DNA of 64,000 nt from Undaria pinnatifida (taxonomy: Eukaryota > Sar > Phaeophyceae > Laminariales > Alariaceae). This document shows positions 21,661-35,800 of the stretch, one piece after another. Both the position numbers and the translations under genes were made by a program. The notes under the pieces are model-generated. The model worked only from the letters and a program-made list of their open reading frames with translations. It had not been told where the DNA came from and did no database searches. The stretch's first letter is position 1, and every line of letters starts with the position of its first letter. The stretch covers positions 4,030,859-4,094,858 of the forward strand of contig JABAKD010000016.1 of assembly GCA_012845835.1 (NCBI GenBank), given 5' to 3'.

Positions 21661-23540
21661 TGCAGGTTTGTTTCTTTCGTCTCTCGGCCGAGCCGATTTG
21701 TTTTCCATGGTATTTTGCTATGTATGTAGTGTCTCGACCATGCCAGCTGCCGGAGTACCTAACTTACGGTAGCTTGCGCGTTTCGTGTTTTTTCTTCTTG
21801 GCCGAGTCGACTTGTGAATTGGTGCTTTTTTTCCTGTCTGTTATAGAATCGACTGGTGAATTGGTGCATCATCCCGCCCCCCCCCCCCTCAGATATACAT
21901 TACCGAGTCAATAAACTTGTTTGTTTGTTTAGCCTATCTTTCCTCGATCAAGTCATCCCAGCGATCAAAGGGCTCGCAGGTACGTCCCAGATTAGAGCCG
22001 AGGCGGAGCGGTGCGTGCGTCACCCAGCGACTTGACAATTAGTTCGCTACTGTTGTTGTAGTACCACTTTTTTGGGTTATGCAGTCGTAGTCCCGTGCTA
22101 GTGCGGCAAAACCTTCTTGTGCGACCCCCCCAGCTGAGTGCGGTGAACATCGCTTTGTGTCACGACCTCTAGTCTATATACGTACTGCTGTAGTACGGGT
22201 TTAGCGCTACAACAATGCGTGGTTCCGCTTTGGTGCATTTGTTGTCACACTAGTAGATGAGGGACCACGACACTACTGTACAGTACCACTTTATATGCGA
22301 TGCCACTCACTGTTGTTGCTGTGATGCCACTGTTGCGGGAAGGGGGGGGGGGATGTCACTGTTGCTGTGAGATGTCACTGTCCCTGTGATGCCACTGTTT
22401 TGTGGGGGGGGGGGGGGGTGACCGACGGAAACGACACGACGATGACTTCAATTCACCTCGGAGCTTCCACGGATCATACAACAAAAAAAAAGAGAGACGA
22501 ATGGCACAGCAGACAGGGCGCAGCACCAACAAACAACTCAAACGACCTCAAGGAATCAAGAGCAAAAAAAAATGAGAGAAACAAAAACAAGAGGGGACGA
22601 AGATTCGTCGAACTCACAGCTGACGTTGTTAGAATATTTGTATATAAAAAAAGAGAAAATAGGTTTTTCTTTCGCGGCACCCCGCACTCTTTCTCCATAC
22701 ACACCCGCGCACCACCACATAATAAATAATACTCGAACAACAGTACAGTATACTGGTATTGTTTAGTACCAGCCTCGCCCCCCAGACGCGACCCACGGCA
22801 GCATCAATCGCCGAATCGGTGTTACTCGAGCTTGCGGCGAGTCAGCACAAGGAAAAAAAAACGCACCACCATTACATCGCCCGCTCAGTAGAGTCCGCAA
22901 GAAAGCCAATGAAAATCCGCGAGAAAGCCGGGTACAAAACCCAAACCACCCCACCCTTTCCCCACGCCCATAACCAGTCGATGATGGCGCATTCTTACCT
23001 CATCTCGGACGTACTACAACAGCAGCACACCTTACATGCGGCCGGCACGACACACTCTACACCGAGCGACGAAAAAAACTCCGATGGGGACACCTATCTA
23101 ATGCACGGCGGGATCACATAATATTGCAGGCGTCTTCGCCGTGCGTGATGGACTTTGCTGTCTGGTCTCCGATGACAGAGAACGGGCAGCTAAAAAACTG
23201 GAACACTATAGTGGGAACGTTTTCCGTTTCTTGAGTATCTTAAAGGGGGAGGGGGGGGGGCTTGTCTCCCCTAAAAGAAAAAACAACTACAATGTCGTCA
23301 GGACGCACACAACAACACAAAAAACATTGGTTGTGGACATCTCACATACGCCCCACTAGAAAAAAGAATCCCTCTCCCCCTTTGTCTCCTTCTGCCCCTT
23401 CTCAGAAGGTCGAACGCTAACCCACAGCCGAGGAGGCTCGGTAAGAACTCCTCAAGACACGCCAAGCGATCGTGATAATTACGCTTCTTTATCCCAACGC
23501 TATCTGATAACATGCCTGCCTGCTACATTGCAAGAAACCG
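21661..23540. other. Intergenic, low-complexity patches
   Basis: Contains G runs at 22340-22351 and 22404-22418, two GATGTCACTGTTGCTGTGA-type units near 22350-22400, TAGTGCGG-type motifs at about 22100-22150, and one AACTCACAGCTGACGTTG repeat end at 22609-22630. No gene is supported. Confidence 0.4.
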
Positions 23541-23553
23541 ATGCACCATACCA

Positions 23554-23779
23554 GCCCCCCCCCCCCCCCCTCCATTTTTTATCTCTCCTATCTCAACCCT
23601 GAGCTATGGCAGTTGAAGTTTTGCCCCCCCCCCCCCCCCGCCCCCCCGCCCCCCCCGCCCCCCCCCCCCCCCCCGCCCCCCCCGCCCCCCCCCCCCCCCC
23701 CCCCCCCCCCCCCGCGCCTTCGCTCTCCTACCCCCCCCCCCCTGAGCTAAGGCAGCTAGAGGTTTGCCCCCCCCCCCTC
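23554..23779 (+). repeat. Poly-C tracts with CG interruptions downstream of EFTUD2
   Basis: Homopolymer C tracts (up to about 30 bases) at 23554-23570, 23624-23713, 23730-23742 and 23767-23777. They lie within 110-330 bp of the EFTUD2 stop codon, in its 3' UTR or just beyond. They are G-rich on the sense strand of that gene. Confidence 0.9.
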
Positions 23780-23879
23780 TACCCCTCCTGAGTTAACGCG
23801 GCTAAGGTTTGCGTCGTAAGTGGTCCGTCCATCCATCCATCCATCCATTCAATCGTCCTATCCGTCCTATCTGGAGTGC

Positions 23880-26800
23880 CTACATCATACCCCCTGCCCC
23901 CGCCCCGATCTCCGCCTGCTGTCTGGCCAGCTCCATGAGCATGGGGTCGTCGAAGAACTTGTTGATGCTCACGTCCTCGCTCAGACCCTTTCGGCGTCGC
24001 GTCTTCACCTGTTGCACAACAAACAACAAAACAAAAAAAAGAAAAAGAAACAAAAACGCAAACAAAAAAGAAAATGAAGAAAAAAAAAATATGAAAAACG
24101 TGCCATAAAAAACAGTAGAGGTAAACGTACCCAGCGGCGAAAATAACCACGACTTTCCACGGGTCATGACCCGACCTGCGTGTATCTCGCGGGTCGAGTC
24201 GACCCGGGCCAGGAGGTGTCCGAAATTGCCACGGGTTGGGTCAGCTCGGGTCAGCTCGGGCTGGAAGGTTTCCAAATCTCACAGGACGGGTCGGGTCAGG
24301 TCGGGTCGGGCCAGGATCACCCTGGCCCGACCCGACCCGCGAGAAGTGATCCGACCAGCAAAAATACCTCGGAAAGACGACTACGGCATCGACCACATGA
24401 AGCCGGCCAGGCCGTTTGGTGGGGACGCGTTGTACGGCAAGAGGTATTAAGAGCTTTTTTTTTTTTCCGGCGGAAACAGGTCATTACTTGACCCAAAATT
24501 GGTCGGAAATTTTGTCATTCCTTCTTTTGCAGTATTATTTGTTTGTGTTTCTACATAAGGCCATGCATGGGGTTGTTCATCGCTCTGTATTTTCAACTTT
24601 TACTCAAAAATGAAGTGTTTTGGGAGCCATCACCCTCAGAAAAAAAAAATGATGCACCTGGAGCAGGGGAGGCATTTTTGGAACTGGGTTGCAGGGAGTA
24701 CGATAGTGTGGCACCGCGCGCGGCACGGTGGTGGTTCATTGTACAGCTATACGCTCTTCTCTAGCTGCTACTACGGCGGGACATATTTTAAAAACAAGAA
24801 AACGAGAAAATATATATCACTTGCAGCCGTGAGATAAATCAACCAAAATGGATTTTGAATCAAAACTCATCCTCTTGCAAGCTGCGTGTCATGCTTCGAT
24901 CGCAAGTGTTGCCGGGTGTGTACACCCTCGCCAAATATACAGGTCGATCGGTGACTCCCCTGCTGAATGCCAGGGCCAACAGGACTACCAGGTAAGACGT
25001 TCAGCCTTGTTCTACAAAATGTATTATAGTGCTCAAGATGGAATATGGCCTGCAAAATCAGGGGAAATAAATAGGTTTTAGTGTGTATATCGTGGGTTTT
25101 GACTGCTATGGCCATCCGTAATATTATTAGTAGGATAAAACAAGTCAAGAAAAGGACAGGGCTTTCCACGGGTCAGGTCGAGCCAGGGTACGGTAACCCG
25201 TCCCGACCCGACCCGTCCCGTGAGATATTTCAAAACACCTCCTGGTCGGATCCCACTCGACCCGCGAGACTCTGCTAACCTCCTGACACGATCGGCGGGT
25301 CGTGACATGACCCGTGAAAAGCCGTGAAAAAGGATTTTACTCCCCCTCGAGTACAACATCAACACATAGATCGTAGGTATTTATAGGTGAATAATCTATT
25401 ATTATACCAAGTATGTTTTACCAAATATGTAAAAGCGATGGTTACGGTGGACTAGTGAGTGCACATAACGTTTTCCCCTAGGCTCTACACCTCAATAAAA
25501 TAAAACAAGAAAAAAGTCTGAGTTTCCACCCCCATCAAAAAAAAAAAAAATCGATATATATATGAGGCTCCTCATCTCAACAAAGAAAAAGAAAAAAAAA
25601 GTCAAGTCGCTCCACACCTCCACACCTCACTAGAAAAAATAAACAAACTGCAACACCACACCGTCGTATTTTTATTAATTAATACTACATTTTTTATTTT
25701 TTTTTATTTTTCATCCTCCGGCGGATGGGGAAAAATAAATACTACATTTTTTTCTTTTTTACTGCAGACAGTCTGGTGTGCTGACTTGCATATTTTGTGT
25801 TTTTCGCCAAAAATCGTCTGTAAAACCAGAATCCCTTCCACGCCTCCACAAACACAACTTTACCACGTAAAGTTACATTTATTAATACTATATATTTTTC
25901 TTTTTTACTGCAGACAGTCTGGTGTGCTGACTTGCATATCTTGTGTTTTTCCCCCGCGTGCTCACTGCTGCAGTTGGCATTGCATGGCCTCATGACCTTA
26001 CTTGCATTGGCAACGCGTATTTATTGTCCCGCAGTTTGAGGCCACAGTAGCAGTAGAAGTAGCAGTAGTAGTATAGTAGAAGTAGTAGTAGTAGTAGCAG
26101 CAGTACTAGTACTACTACTAATAGTAGTAGTAGTAGTAGTAGTACTAGTAGTAGTAGTAGTAGCACTAGTAGTACTATTAATAGTAGTACTACTACTTTT
26201 AGTAGTAGTAGTAGTAGTAGAGCTCGTCTCTCTATGACGCCTCGGCACGGACAATGGTTGTGCTGGACGTCGATGGGTGGAAACATCATACATTACGGTG
26301 AAGAACACACACACCGCTCAAAAAACGTTTCTAAGGTTCCACACCTCGCTCCAAAAAAAAAAAAAAATGAGGCGCCACACACACCTTACTCAAAACCTTA
26401 ACTCAAAGAAAAAAAAGCTTACGTTCTCAAAAACTCGATGAATAAAACAATCTCATCGATTATTATCACAGGTACCGAACAAACACCATTGGAAAACCAC
26501 CACTGGCATTCCAACGATTTTTGCTATAGCCCCCCAGTTGCGGAGCCTTGTAAATCATGAAAAAAAACGTTAGTCTAGAACTATTGCTTTTGTTTTATCA
26601 TATTTTTAATAATCACTTTTACTCTCCAGCTCAACTCGTAAGCGGTTGTATGTCGTACCCTCAGCGACCTTCTGGACAAGCCTTGGTCACAGGTGTCTCC
26701 CCCTCCCCCCCCCCGGCACGTGTGCCTTCATTTTTATCGCGCATAATGGGGTTCATTCAGCATTCCCACCTTTTTCAGCTTTTCTATCCTCGTACGAGTA

Positions 26801-29800
26801 TGCTCGCCGATTCTTCATCGAATTTTTTGCTATCATATCTCAACACACACACTCGTGCTTTCCGCTCGTCAAGTTTTCCGCAAGAAAAAAAAAAACTACG
26901 AGCACGAGTGTATATGCACTCGGTGAGAATTGAACCCACAACCTTGACGATATCAGAAGTAGGGGCGACATTCACCTATTAATACTGCTGTAGTACTCCA
27001 TCGGGGACACCGACATGCAATATCCGCTACCGTAGCACCCGTGCAGCGCGCCCTACTATTAATAGCATCAACATACCCGGCGTATTACGGTGTTTGCGAA
27101 CTGCAGTATATTACGGTGTTTTTGCGAACTATTATACCAATTTTGGTTCGGTAGGGGCAGGGTAAGAAAACGTATCGAATGAAAAAAATACAGGGCAGAC
27201 GACAGAAAGCGGTATACCGCAGCCATTCCGCGCCACCGTGCGGTACAGCAGAATACACGAAGGAGTTTGACCCCGATCCGCGACGCTGATTGGTCAACTC
27301 AGCCTCGTACCGGTTTTTGACACCAACTCCTCGCGGCACATCGTACAGCCGGCTTTCAGCTCGGCCGTCACCGCTTTCTGGCGTGATCCATACCGCTTTC
27401 TGGCGGAAAATATACCCTGCGGACAGACTTTGCCCGAGGCTCTTCACGTTCCGCACCGTTTCAAATTCCGACCGAATCTCAACCATGGGCGCGCCACGTC
27501 ATGTAGACTGCATGGCTACAAGACCACATTTAGAAGGCCATGTAGAAGGCAACATGCAACATGATCCCGATCATTTCAAGGTCCACATTTCAACACTCGA
27601 AAAAAAAATTGTTTCGTACATAACCAGTAGTGTAGTGTACGACGACAGATCGCGCCATCACTTTAAGGATACCTTTTTTTCTGAGGCTCGGTTATTTTAT
27701 TATTTGTCAATGGGGCATCTTTTATGGGTTTTGGTGTGTATGGGTAGTGTCTTATAGGTTATTTTCCGGGAATCTCAAGTAAGCCCAAGTCTTCAACTAC
27801 CAAGTTCAAGTGGTGGCGTCCTCTCTCTGCGTGGATTTCAACAGAATGCGGTGTACGAATACGCAAGGCGGACGAGAGAGTGGTGCGTGCGCATCGTAAG
27901 GGCCGATGGTGGCGCCATCGATAGCGAGGATTTCAACAGAATGCGGTGTACGAACGCGCAAGGCGAACGCGAGGTGGTGCATGTATGGGCCAAGAGGGTC
28001 GTGCGCGTGTAGCGGGACTGTCACTCCCCCTTTGCCCTTTTGTCCTATCCTTTTCTCCGCCATTCATACATACATACGAGTACGTGGGGTGTGCGAGCTG
28101 TCTATGGTTGAGCAGCGGTTCGTGCTGTGGCGTTGCAATGATTATTCTGAAGGGATCCGAAACATGGCAGCGAGCAGTTCTATGCATGCTACATGACGTG
28201 GCGCCCATGGTTGAGATTCGGTCGGAATTTGAAAGGATGAGGGGCGTGAAGAGCCTCGGGCAAAGTCTGTCCGCATGGTAAATTTTCCGCCAGAAAGCGG
28301 TATGGTTCACGCCAGAAAGCGGTGACGGCCGAGCTGAAAACCCACTGTACGACGTACCGCAAGGAGTTGGTATCAAAAACCGGTACGAGGCTGAGTTGAC
28401 CAATCAGCGTCGCGGATCGGGGTCAAAAACCTAGGTGTATTCTGCTGTACCGCACGGTGGCGCGGAATGGCTGCGGTATACCGATTTCTGTGGTCTGCTC
28501 AAAAATAAAATACACTACTCCAGCTGTGAGATCGAAGATTTCGTCGAAACAAATACCAGGTAATTGCAAGCTGTGCGCGATACTCCGATCGCGCGTATTA
28601 CTGGGTGTGTGTCCTCATTAAGGATACAGGTCGGCGACTCCCCTTGGAACCACAGCGTAGCAGCTCGTACCAGGGTCAACAGGGTGACGTCAATCAATCT
28701 GTGCACAGAAACCATTAAACTCGTTTTTGAGGGAGACAATTCTGACGGCTGTGGAACGCACCAGTTTATTACGTAGGACGGAAAAAACATGTAATACCAC
28801 TAATAGTACTGAAACCGTCCAACGTCAAAAATCCAAGGCCAACCCAGCCCACCACGAAAAAACTCGAGCCAAAAGTCAGGTTAAAAACATGCCTTCCTCT
28901 TATTAATTTATCTTGGTATTTTCCAATCTAATTTCTTTTCGTGGGTAGGTGGGTCTTGGGTTTATTATGTTCGTCGCTTTCGGTATAATATTTCAGACTA
29001 TTAACAAGGGCAGACTAGACTGATGGTTTAGCACGAAAACAAGGCACACGACACCGTAGGCTACCTGACCCCTCCTCCTCTGACCCCCCCCCCCTCCTCC
29101 TCCCGGGCTCCCCCAATATCCATATAGTAGTTAGTCTCGGTTGGCACCGACGCTGTAAAACATTACCTGGTATACGTGTATTGGGGTTGGTATTGGTTGG
29201 CAACGATGCTGTAAAACATGCCGATCACCGCGTGAGCTAGACAACCAGGGTACCGTTTTTTTCTTCTTTTTTTGACGGTCACCATGATAGTTATCGAGTT
29301 ACATAGATCATATTGTGCGGGGTGGAGAACCCTAACTCCGCACAAGGGGAATTATCCCATTACGTAGTGTGAATATGGTAAGGCACCCACGATGCAGAGT
29401 TACATAGTAATACCCGCTGCTGTCTCTGGAGTGGCCACACCAGAAAACAAAGTGACTCATTGTCGCTGTCATCCAAAAGCAAGAAAGTAGGCAGAAGGTG
29501 CCGAAGTTCGTCCTTCGAGCGGTTCTTGGGAGGATGCAGTTCACCCTTTCTATGCGACTCGCTGAACACCTCACGGCACTTCGCGCTTGGTGCAAGCAAT
29601 GTCTGCCTGGTTGGTGAAAACCCGATGTGCTCCGTCCCGGCATAGTAGGGATGCGAGGGTCCATGGTCATACGATCACGGCCATGCACAAACTGAGCACA
29701 CTCACTCCGGGGAAATGGGCATTACCCTGACTCACCGTGAACTCTCACTGAGTACACCCACTCCGGGGAAATGGGCATTACCCTGACTCACCATGAACTC

Positions 29801-32800
29801 TCTGGCGAGGTGTTGCGGCGGGGACGGCTCCAGCGGGTGCAGGATAATGTTTCGGTCCAACGGGTCTCCAGGGACGATGCTCCAGTGGTCGAACACCTGC
29901 GTGCAGAACGCTTGGCCCTTCCCAAGACAACAAAAAGCACAGAAACCACACAAGAGGAGTAGAGAAATAAAACAGCACGAGAAGGAACGAAAAGCATTAG
30001 ACGCGAATCGTAAAACACACACAAACAAAAAAACAAAGAAAAAATGGAATTAACTAAATACAAGGCCCAGACAAGATGAGGAGAGGACAGAAACAGCATG
30101 TACAGTCGAACGAGCGTTGTTCAACTCATGCGTGTAACCTCTTCGATCTAATGCCAAACACGAAAACGAAATATTAATCGAGTGTTTGCGTTAAAATAAT
30201 TCAACCTAAAATTCCATTAAAAAAAACCGCCGAGCGAACTTTGAAAGAAGAATTTGCCCCCAAAGCGGCATGAAAATTCCGATTTGAGTGAACGATTTGG
30301 AGTGAACTTCCCTCAATGTCGACCAGCTCATACGATTGGCCTACAAATACCGAGCTTAACACCGTCGCTCTCCAGGCACAACGGCACAACAATCAGAGGG
30401 CACGAGGGCACAACCCACAAGGCAGCACACAGAAGACACTGCTCGCTGTGCGCTGTGCTTAGCAGCGGTAGACACAACCCAACCTCGATGCGGAGGCACC
30501 AAAGGGTAGCTGGGGAGGCATGGCGCGTACGCGCAACCTCAGGGGTAGGTGCTAGTGAGCCAGCGCTCCCGCGCTCTCTACGATGTGACCTCGTTCTCTG
30601 TGCTGCTGCGTGATGTCGTATTCGGTGCTGATTTTGTCAACCACCGTCGCTATACCACAACGCTGTCGCCGAAGCCTCCACCGCCACCGCCACCCACGTC
30701 GCACCGCCGCCGCCGCTACTGCTGCTGCTGCTGCTGCTGCTGCGCGGCGGCTGTTGTGCGGCGGCTGCGGTTGGTGTCTCCTGCGTTTTTTCCAAAACAA
30801 AAACAAAAAAAATGGCTGTTCTATTGTTGTGGTGATGATCGTGGTGATCGAGCCAGGCCGAGCTGCTGTGCCGCAACTAATTTGGCGGGGCCATTGCCAC
30901 CGCCACCTCCCCCCCCCGCCGCCGCTGCTGCTGCTGCTGCGGCTGCGGTTGCGGTGCTGCTACTGCGGTGCTGATGCTGTGCTGCTGTTCTCACTCTCTC
31001 GTACGCGTGTTCTAAAAGTGTGCTGCGTTCGATGTTGCGGGAGATCGATGTTGCGGGAGATCGATGCTGCTGTGCGTGGATTCTGTACACACCACCGGAT
31101 GATGGCACGTTTTTTATTTGCTCTTGCGTTTTTTTTGTGGAATTTGTCATCGCAAACTCAGCCAAAATGCATGCCGGAGTGAATCTGGCCTTTTTCAAGC
31201 CTGATGGAAGATTTTTTAGTGTTTTTTTTTAACGCAAAACACTCAAGTGTATCAGGAAATTAAGCTAACGCTTACCACACGCTATAGCTGTACGAAGACC
31301 TCCTCAATATGGCGCGGTCGGGGCATCCACCATTCTCCCACACCGCACCCCACTAGGCTTACATCCATTTTGACACCAGGTATCATTTTTCAAAAATATC
31401 TCCTCTTTTCTATAATGCTTAATGATTTCCTAGCTCTCCACCGGTAACAATACCTGCCATTCTCCTGTTAAAAGCCCAATTCTGATTCTGCATTTTTCAT
31501 GGCAATCGCCCAAGCATGCTATTCATAATCAACCTGTATGCTCAAATACATACATATGTTTTTTCCCTGCAATTTGTATGCCAAAACCTCCCCTACTATG
31601 CTACATCATGCTCTTGCATATAAAACCCAAGCATGCCGAATGCTATGCCAGCCTGACGAACATTAACCCTATAACCCCACCTGCGTGTAGGCGCGCAAGT
31701 CTGTCTCGAATCCGAAGGAGTCAATGGCGGGGACGAACGCCTTCACCGTGTAGAACGGAGCCCCGGGCTTGGGAGCATCCTGCGCAGCGTGGCGCGAGGT
31801 GCGAACGGGGAGCGAGAGGAGAGCGGGCGACGTCAACACAACCTAAAAAATAAATAAACAATAAAGGTCATGGCTGCTTTCCGCGGTAGTCTATTTTGAT
31901 GGATAACGAAAACACCGCACCGTATCAACAGCACGTAACATGATTACCAATGTCAGCAGCAGCGGTAACAGCAGCAACAGACGCAGCAGAGTCATAAGCA
32001 TAAGCAGCGCAGCAACAGCACAAGCAACAAGCACTAATATGGGTAACGTTGCTTTCCGCGCAAGTCTACAGAAACAAAACACCGCAGCAGCAGTAGCAGC
32101 CGTATCGCAAGCAGCAGCATCGGCAACAAGCAACACGCGCATCAGTGACAGCAGCAGTAGCGGTAGTAGTACTGCAGCACTAGCAGCATCGTAAGCAACG
32201 CAAGCACCGGTATTGAGTCATCCCTCTATAATGCGGTAGGGATCACACTTTTTGGGTTAACTGGTGTTTCTGACCTCTTATAGTGCGGTTCAGCTCCCCC
32301 AAGTGGGCAACTATCGGCTAGCATGATCATCTTACGAGTATGGTTGCTTTAGGACTGGCGCATAGAAATGTTGGTTGTGTTGCGCGAACGAATGTGTTTA
32401 AAGTCATGTTTCCGGTGAAGTATTGAGGTCCTTGCCTTAGGAGCTCAGAAACTTACGCTTCACACCTAGCGTGGGATGACTCTATCGGTGTCAGCATCAG
32501 CAACATGCATATCGGTGTCAGCAGTAGCGGCAGCAGCACCAGCAGCAGCAGCGTGCGCAGCGCAAGGATCAGTATCAGCATCAGCGGCAGCAGCGTGCGC
32601 AGCGCAAGGATCAGTATCAGCATCAGCAACAAGCAACATGGATATCGATGTCAACAGCAGTAAAGAGAGCCTCACAAGCAGAATGAGCACCCGTACAAGC
32701 TTTCAGCAGCAAGCAACATGCGTATCAATGTCAGCAGTTGCAGCAGCAGCATCATCAATAGCTCAAGCACCAGCACCAGCAACAAACAACAAGTGTACAC

Positions 32801-35800
32801 CCAAACAGCATCATCAGTAGTAGCAGCAGCAGAGCAGCAGCAGCAGCAATAGCAGCAGCAGTAGCAGCAGCATAAACAGCAACACGCAGCATGCAACAGT
32901 AGCAGTAGCAGCAGCAGTAGCAGCGCAAGCAGCAGCAGCAGCAGCATCATACATAGACAACTAACAGCAACATGTAGCAACATCACAAGGGGCGCAAGCA
33001 CAAGCATCAACATCAGCAACAGACAACTAACAGAGAGTCAGCACCCCTCTTGCCTGCACGACGTGCCCCCTCCTCTTCTGAAGGGCGGGGTAGATTGCGG
33101 ACACCACATCTGCCGGCGCCTGCACCTCCACCCTGAACACCGGCTCCATCAGACGCGGCGTGGCCATGAGGAACGCCGAGTACGCTACTCGCCTCGCCGT
33201 CGGAATCACCTGCAAAGATATACAAGAAACAATAAACACCAGGTATCAGACATTAATCAACAAATTAACAAAAACAAAGTGAATCGAAGTAAAACAAAAC
33301 GCCGAAAAAGGGAGTAGCTAGCCGACCGACAAACTCTAACCATTAACAACTAGTGTACGTGAGCAACCAACTGAAGAAAAAATAAAAAAAAAACGTGATA
33401 CCTGGTGGTATTTCAATACTCTCTGGTATGTACGATAAATAGCCCCCAACGGCTTCCCCAGTGAATGAGCCCCGCCGTTATGACAGGGGCCAGGATCTCA
33501 AACAGGGAAGAAAAAAAATATCTACGTATAGTCTTACCTTCCCCTTCATGAAAAAATATCGCTTCATTAAACAACTTCTCAACATTACGGAGGGCGGTTA
33601 ATAACGCCGCACGGGGCGAGGGGGCCGGGGACACACCTGCCCCCCTCCCCGATGGATGGGCTCGGCCGCGATCACAGCATCCAGGATCTTGAACTTGGCG
33701 TTCCGGATGGGCTCGTCGCACAACGGACCCTCGCGGCACCCCCACTGGAATCCCTGTACGATGCTCTCACGGCACGCGTTAAGACGGTTCTTGTCCACCT
33801 GGAGTGCCGAGGGGGGGTGGGGGGGAGAGGGGGGTTGGGTGGGGGGGTTGGTGTGTGGGGGGGGGCGTGGGTGGGGGGTGCTGTGGGTGTGTGGGTGGTT
33901 GCGTGTGTAGGGGCGGCGCGCGAGCCGAAGTGGTTAGGGGGAAGAAAAATCCGCAAAAACAACAACAAAAATAAAAAAGAGAGCAGACAAAGACACGAGA
34001 CACAAACATAGGAACTCAACAAACACAAACAACACACAAACTCACTCAAACGTAGACGGACACACAGGAACACAAACAGACCCACCAAGAGCCGGGGGGG
34101 GCGGGAGTAGGAGGAAGGGGAAGAGAGAGGGAGGTACGGAGGGAGGGAGGGAGGGAGGGTGGAAACAAAAGATGTGGAGGGAGGGAGGGAGGGAAGGAGG
34201 GAGGGAGAGAGGGAAAAAAATAGGGGGGGGGCGTCGTGAATCGCACGCACCTCGCTGGGAAGGGTGTCGTCGACGAGGATATTAGGCCCGTCGATCTCGG
34301 GCCCGAAGGCCCAGATCGATCGAGCCGCCAAGAGATCCCAGTCGTATTTCGCTTGAAAGAACTCTCCCAAGGTTTTCCGGTCCCACTCGATGCTCACCTG
34401 AGTGGGAGAGGAAGGCAGGCCGTGTGAGGGGGGGGGGGGAGAGCGGGGTAAGCCGGGGAGAGGGGGAGAGGGGAGAGGAGAGGCGATGCGGGGGGGGGGG
34501 GGGGGAGGGGTACCCATTTGCTGCTTGCCTAAGTCGTTTGATCATTGACCACGCATCCCCTACGGGGGGGAAGGGAGGTTGCCCGAGGAGGCTGGGGGGG
34601 GGGGGGGGGGGGGAGTCCCTCTGTCGTGCTTCGTTTCTCTCCACCGGCCGTGTAAACATATGGGATGTGTTTCCAACTCTCCTTCCCTTCCTAGCTCCTT
34701 CCCCCCGAAAACTCGACATGGGGACAAACGACTAGGACAGCAGTGTGGGATAATTTTTGCAGTAGGGCTAACTCCTTCCCCCCCTCTCTTGCCCCCCCCT
34801 CCCCCCGGACCTTCTCCGTCTCGGCATTATACGGATGCGAGTATATCTGGTCCTCGAACACGGCCATGCACGAGAGCGAGTACCCCCCTTCCTGCCCCCC
34901 TCCCTCCCTCCTCAACTCCCCTCCCGAACTCCCTTACCTCGCCCGACTCAATGTCGACCGCGAGGCCATTCTCGAGGGGCTCCGCGATCATGGTGAGCTT
35001 GTTCCTTTTGTTCGGCGTCTCGGAGAAGCACTTCAGGCTCGACGTCTCCACCACGGTCTCGCAAAACGCCGTAGACGGGTCTGCCACCTTGACCTGCGCA
35101 AAAGTAGTGTTTTGACTTTGCCTTAGAATTGGTGGCAAAGATGTCGGCTGACAGCACTCTTGACTTTCGACGTACAACCGTCAAAGAACGCTCCACACTA
35201 AAACCAGCATATTACGTCTCTTGACTTTTGACGGACAACCGTCAAGGACCTCTCCATACTAAAACCAGTATATTAGGTCTCTTGACTTTTGTCGGACAAC
35301 CGTCAAGGATCGCTCCATACTAAAACCAGTATATTACGTCTAAAAAGGTCTTGACGGGACTAACCTAAACCGTCAACCGACATTTTTGAGTGGTGGCGGT
35401 AGTTGTGGTGGTAGTTTCGTGGTGGCGGTTTGAGGGTGGTGGTGGTGGGGGTGGATGTGGTGGTTGTTGTCCTGATGTACACGGGACAACATAAACGGGA
35501 CATCGCGCACGGGACGACCCACACGAGACGACCCACACGGGACGACCCACACGGCACGAACCACACGGGACGACGCAAACGGGACGGCAAACACGGGATG
35601 GCGTACACGAGACGACCCAAACGGGACGGCAAACGGGACGGCGCACGCGGGCCGGAACACACGGGATATTAGACCCGGGAAAGCACACACAGGACGGCAA
35701 GCACTGGACGACCCAAACGGGACGGCCCGCCCACACGGGACTAACCACACGGGACGAGCGACACGGAACAACCGACACGGGACGACCCAAACGGGACCGC

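Larger units (their letters stand above)
24009..29791 (-). other. EFTUD2 intron 22 (5,783 bp), transposon-filled
   Basis: Donor GTGAGT, acceptor CAACAG. It contains a GGGTC-rich hAT-like fragment (24148-24350), a complete hAT-like MITE (25157-25326), TAG/AGT trinucleotide repeats (26041-26222), a tRNA-headed element (26625-26960), a Mutator-like element (27193-28500), a 0.28 kb dispersed repeat (28515-28790), a 0.55 kb dispersed repeat (29150-29697) and a duplicated 5' splice site (29705-29816). Remaining parts (24490-25150, 25340-26040) are anonymous and AT-rich; 25757-25798 and 25905-25947 are duplicates of one another (TTTACTGCAGACAGTCTGG start). Confidence 0.85.

Noticed and set aside
23541-23791. 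Poly-Pro open frames near the EFTUD2 3' end
   Set aside because: Product of poly-C homopolymers.
29732-30028. Alternative EFTUD2 C-terminus by reading through the exon 22 donor
   Set aside because: It ends soon after in a frame lacking the [13 protein letters not shown] tail, which is present and in phase in exon 23.
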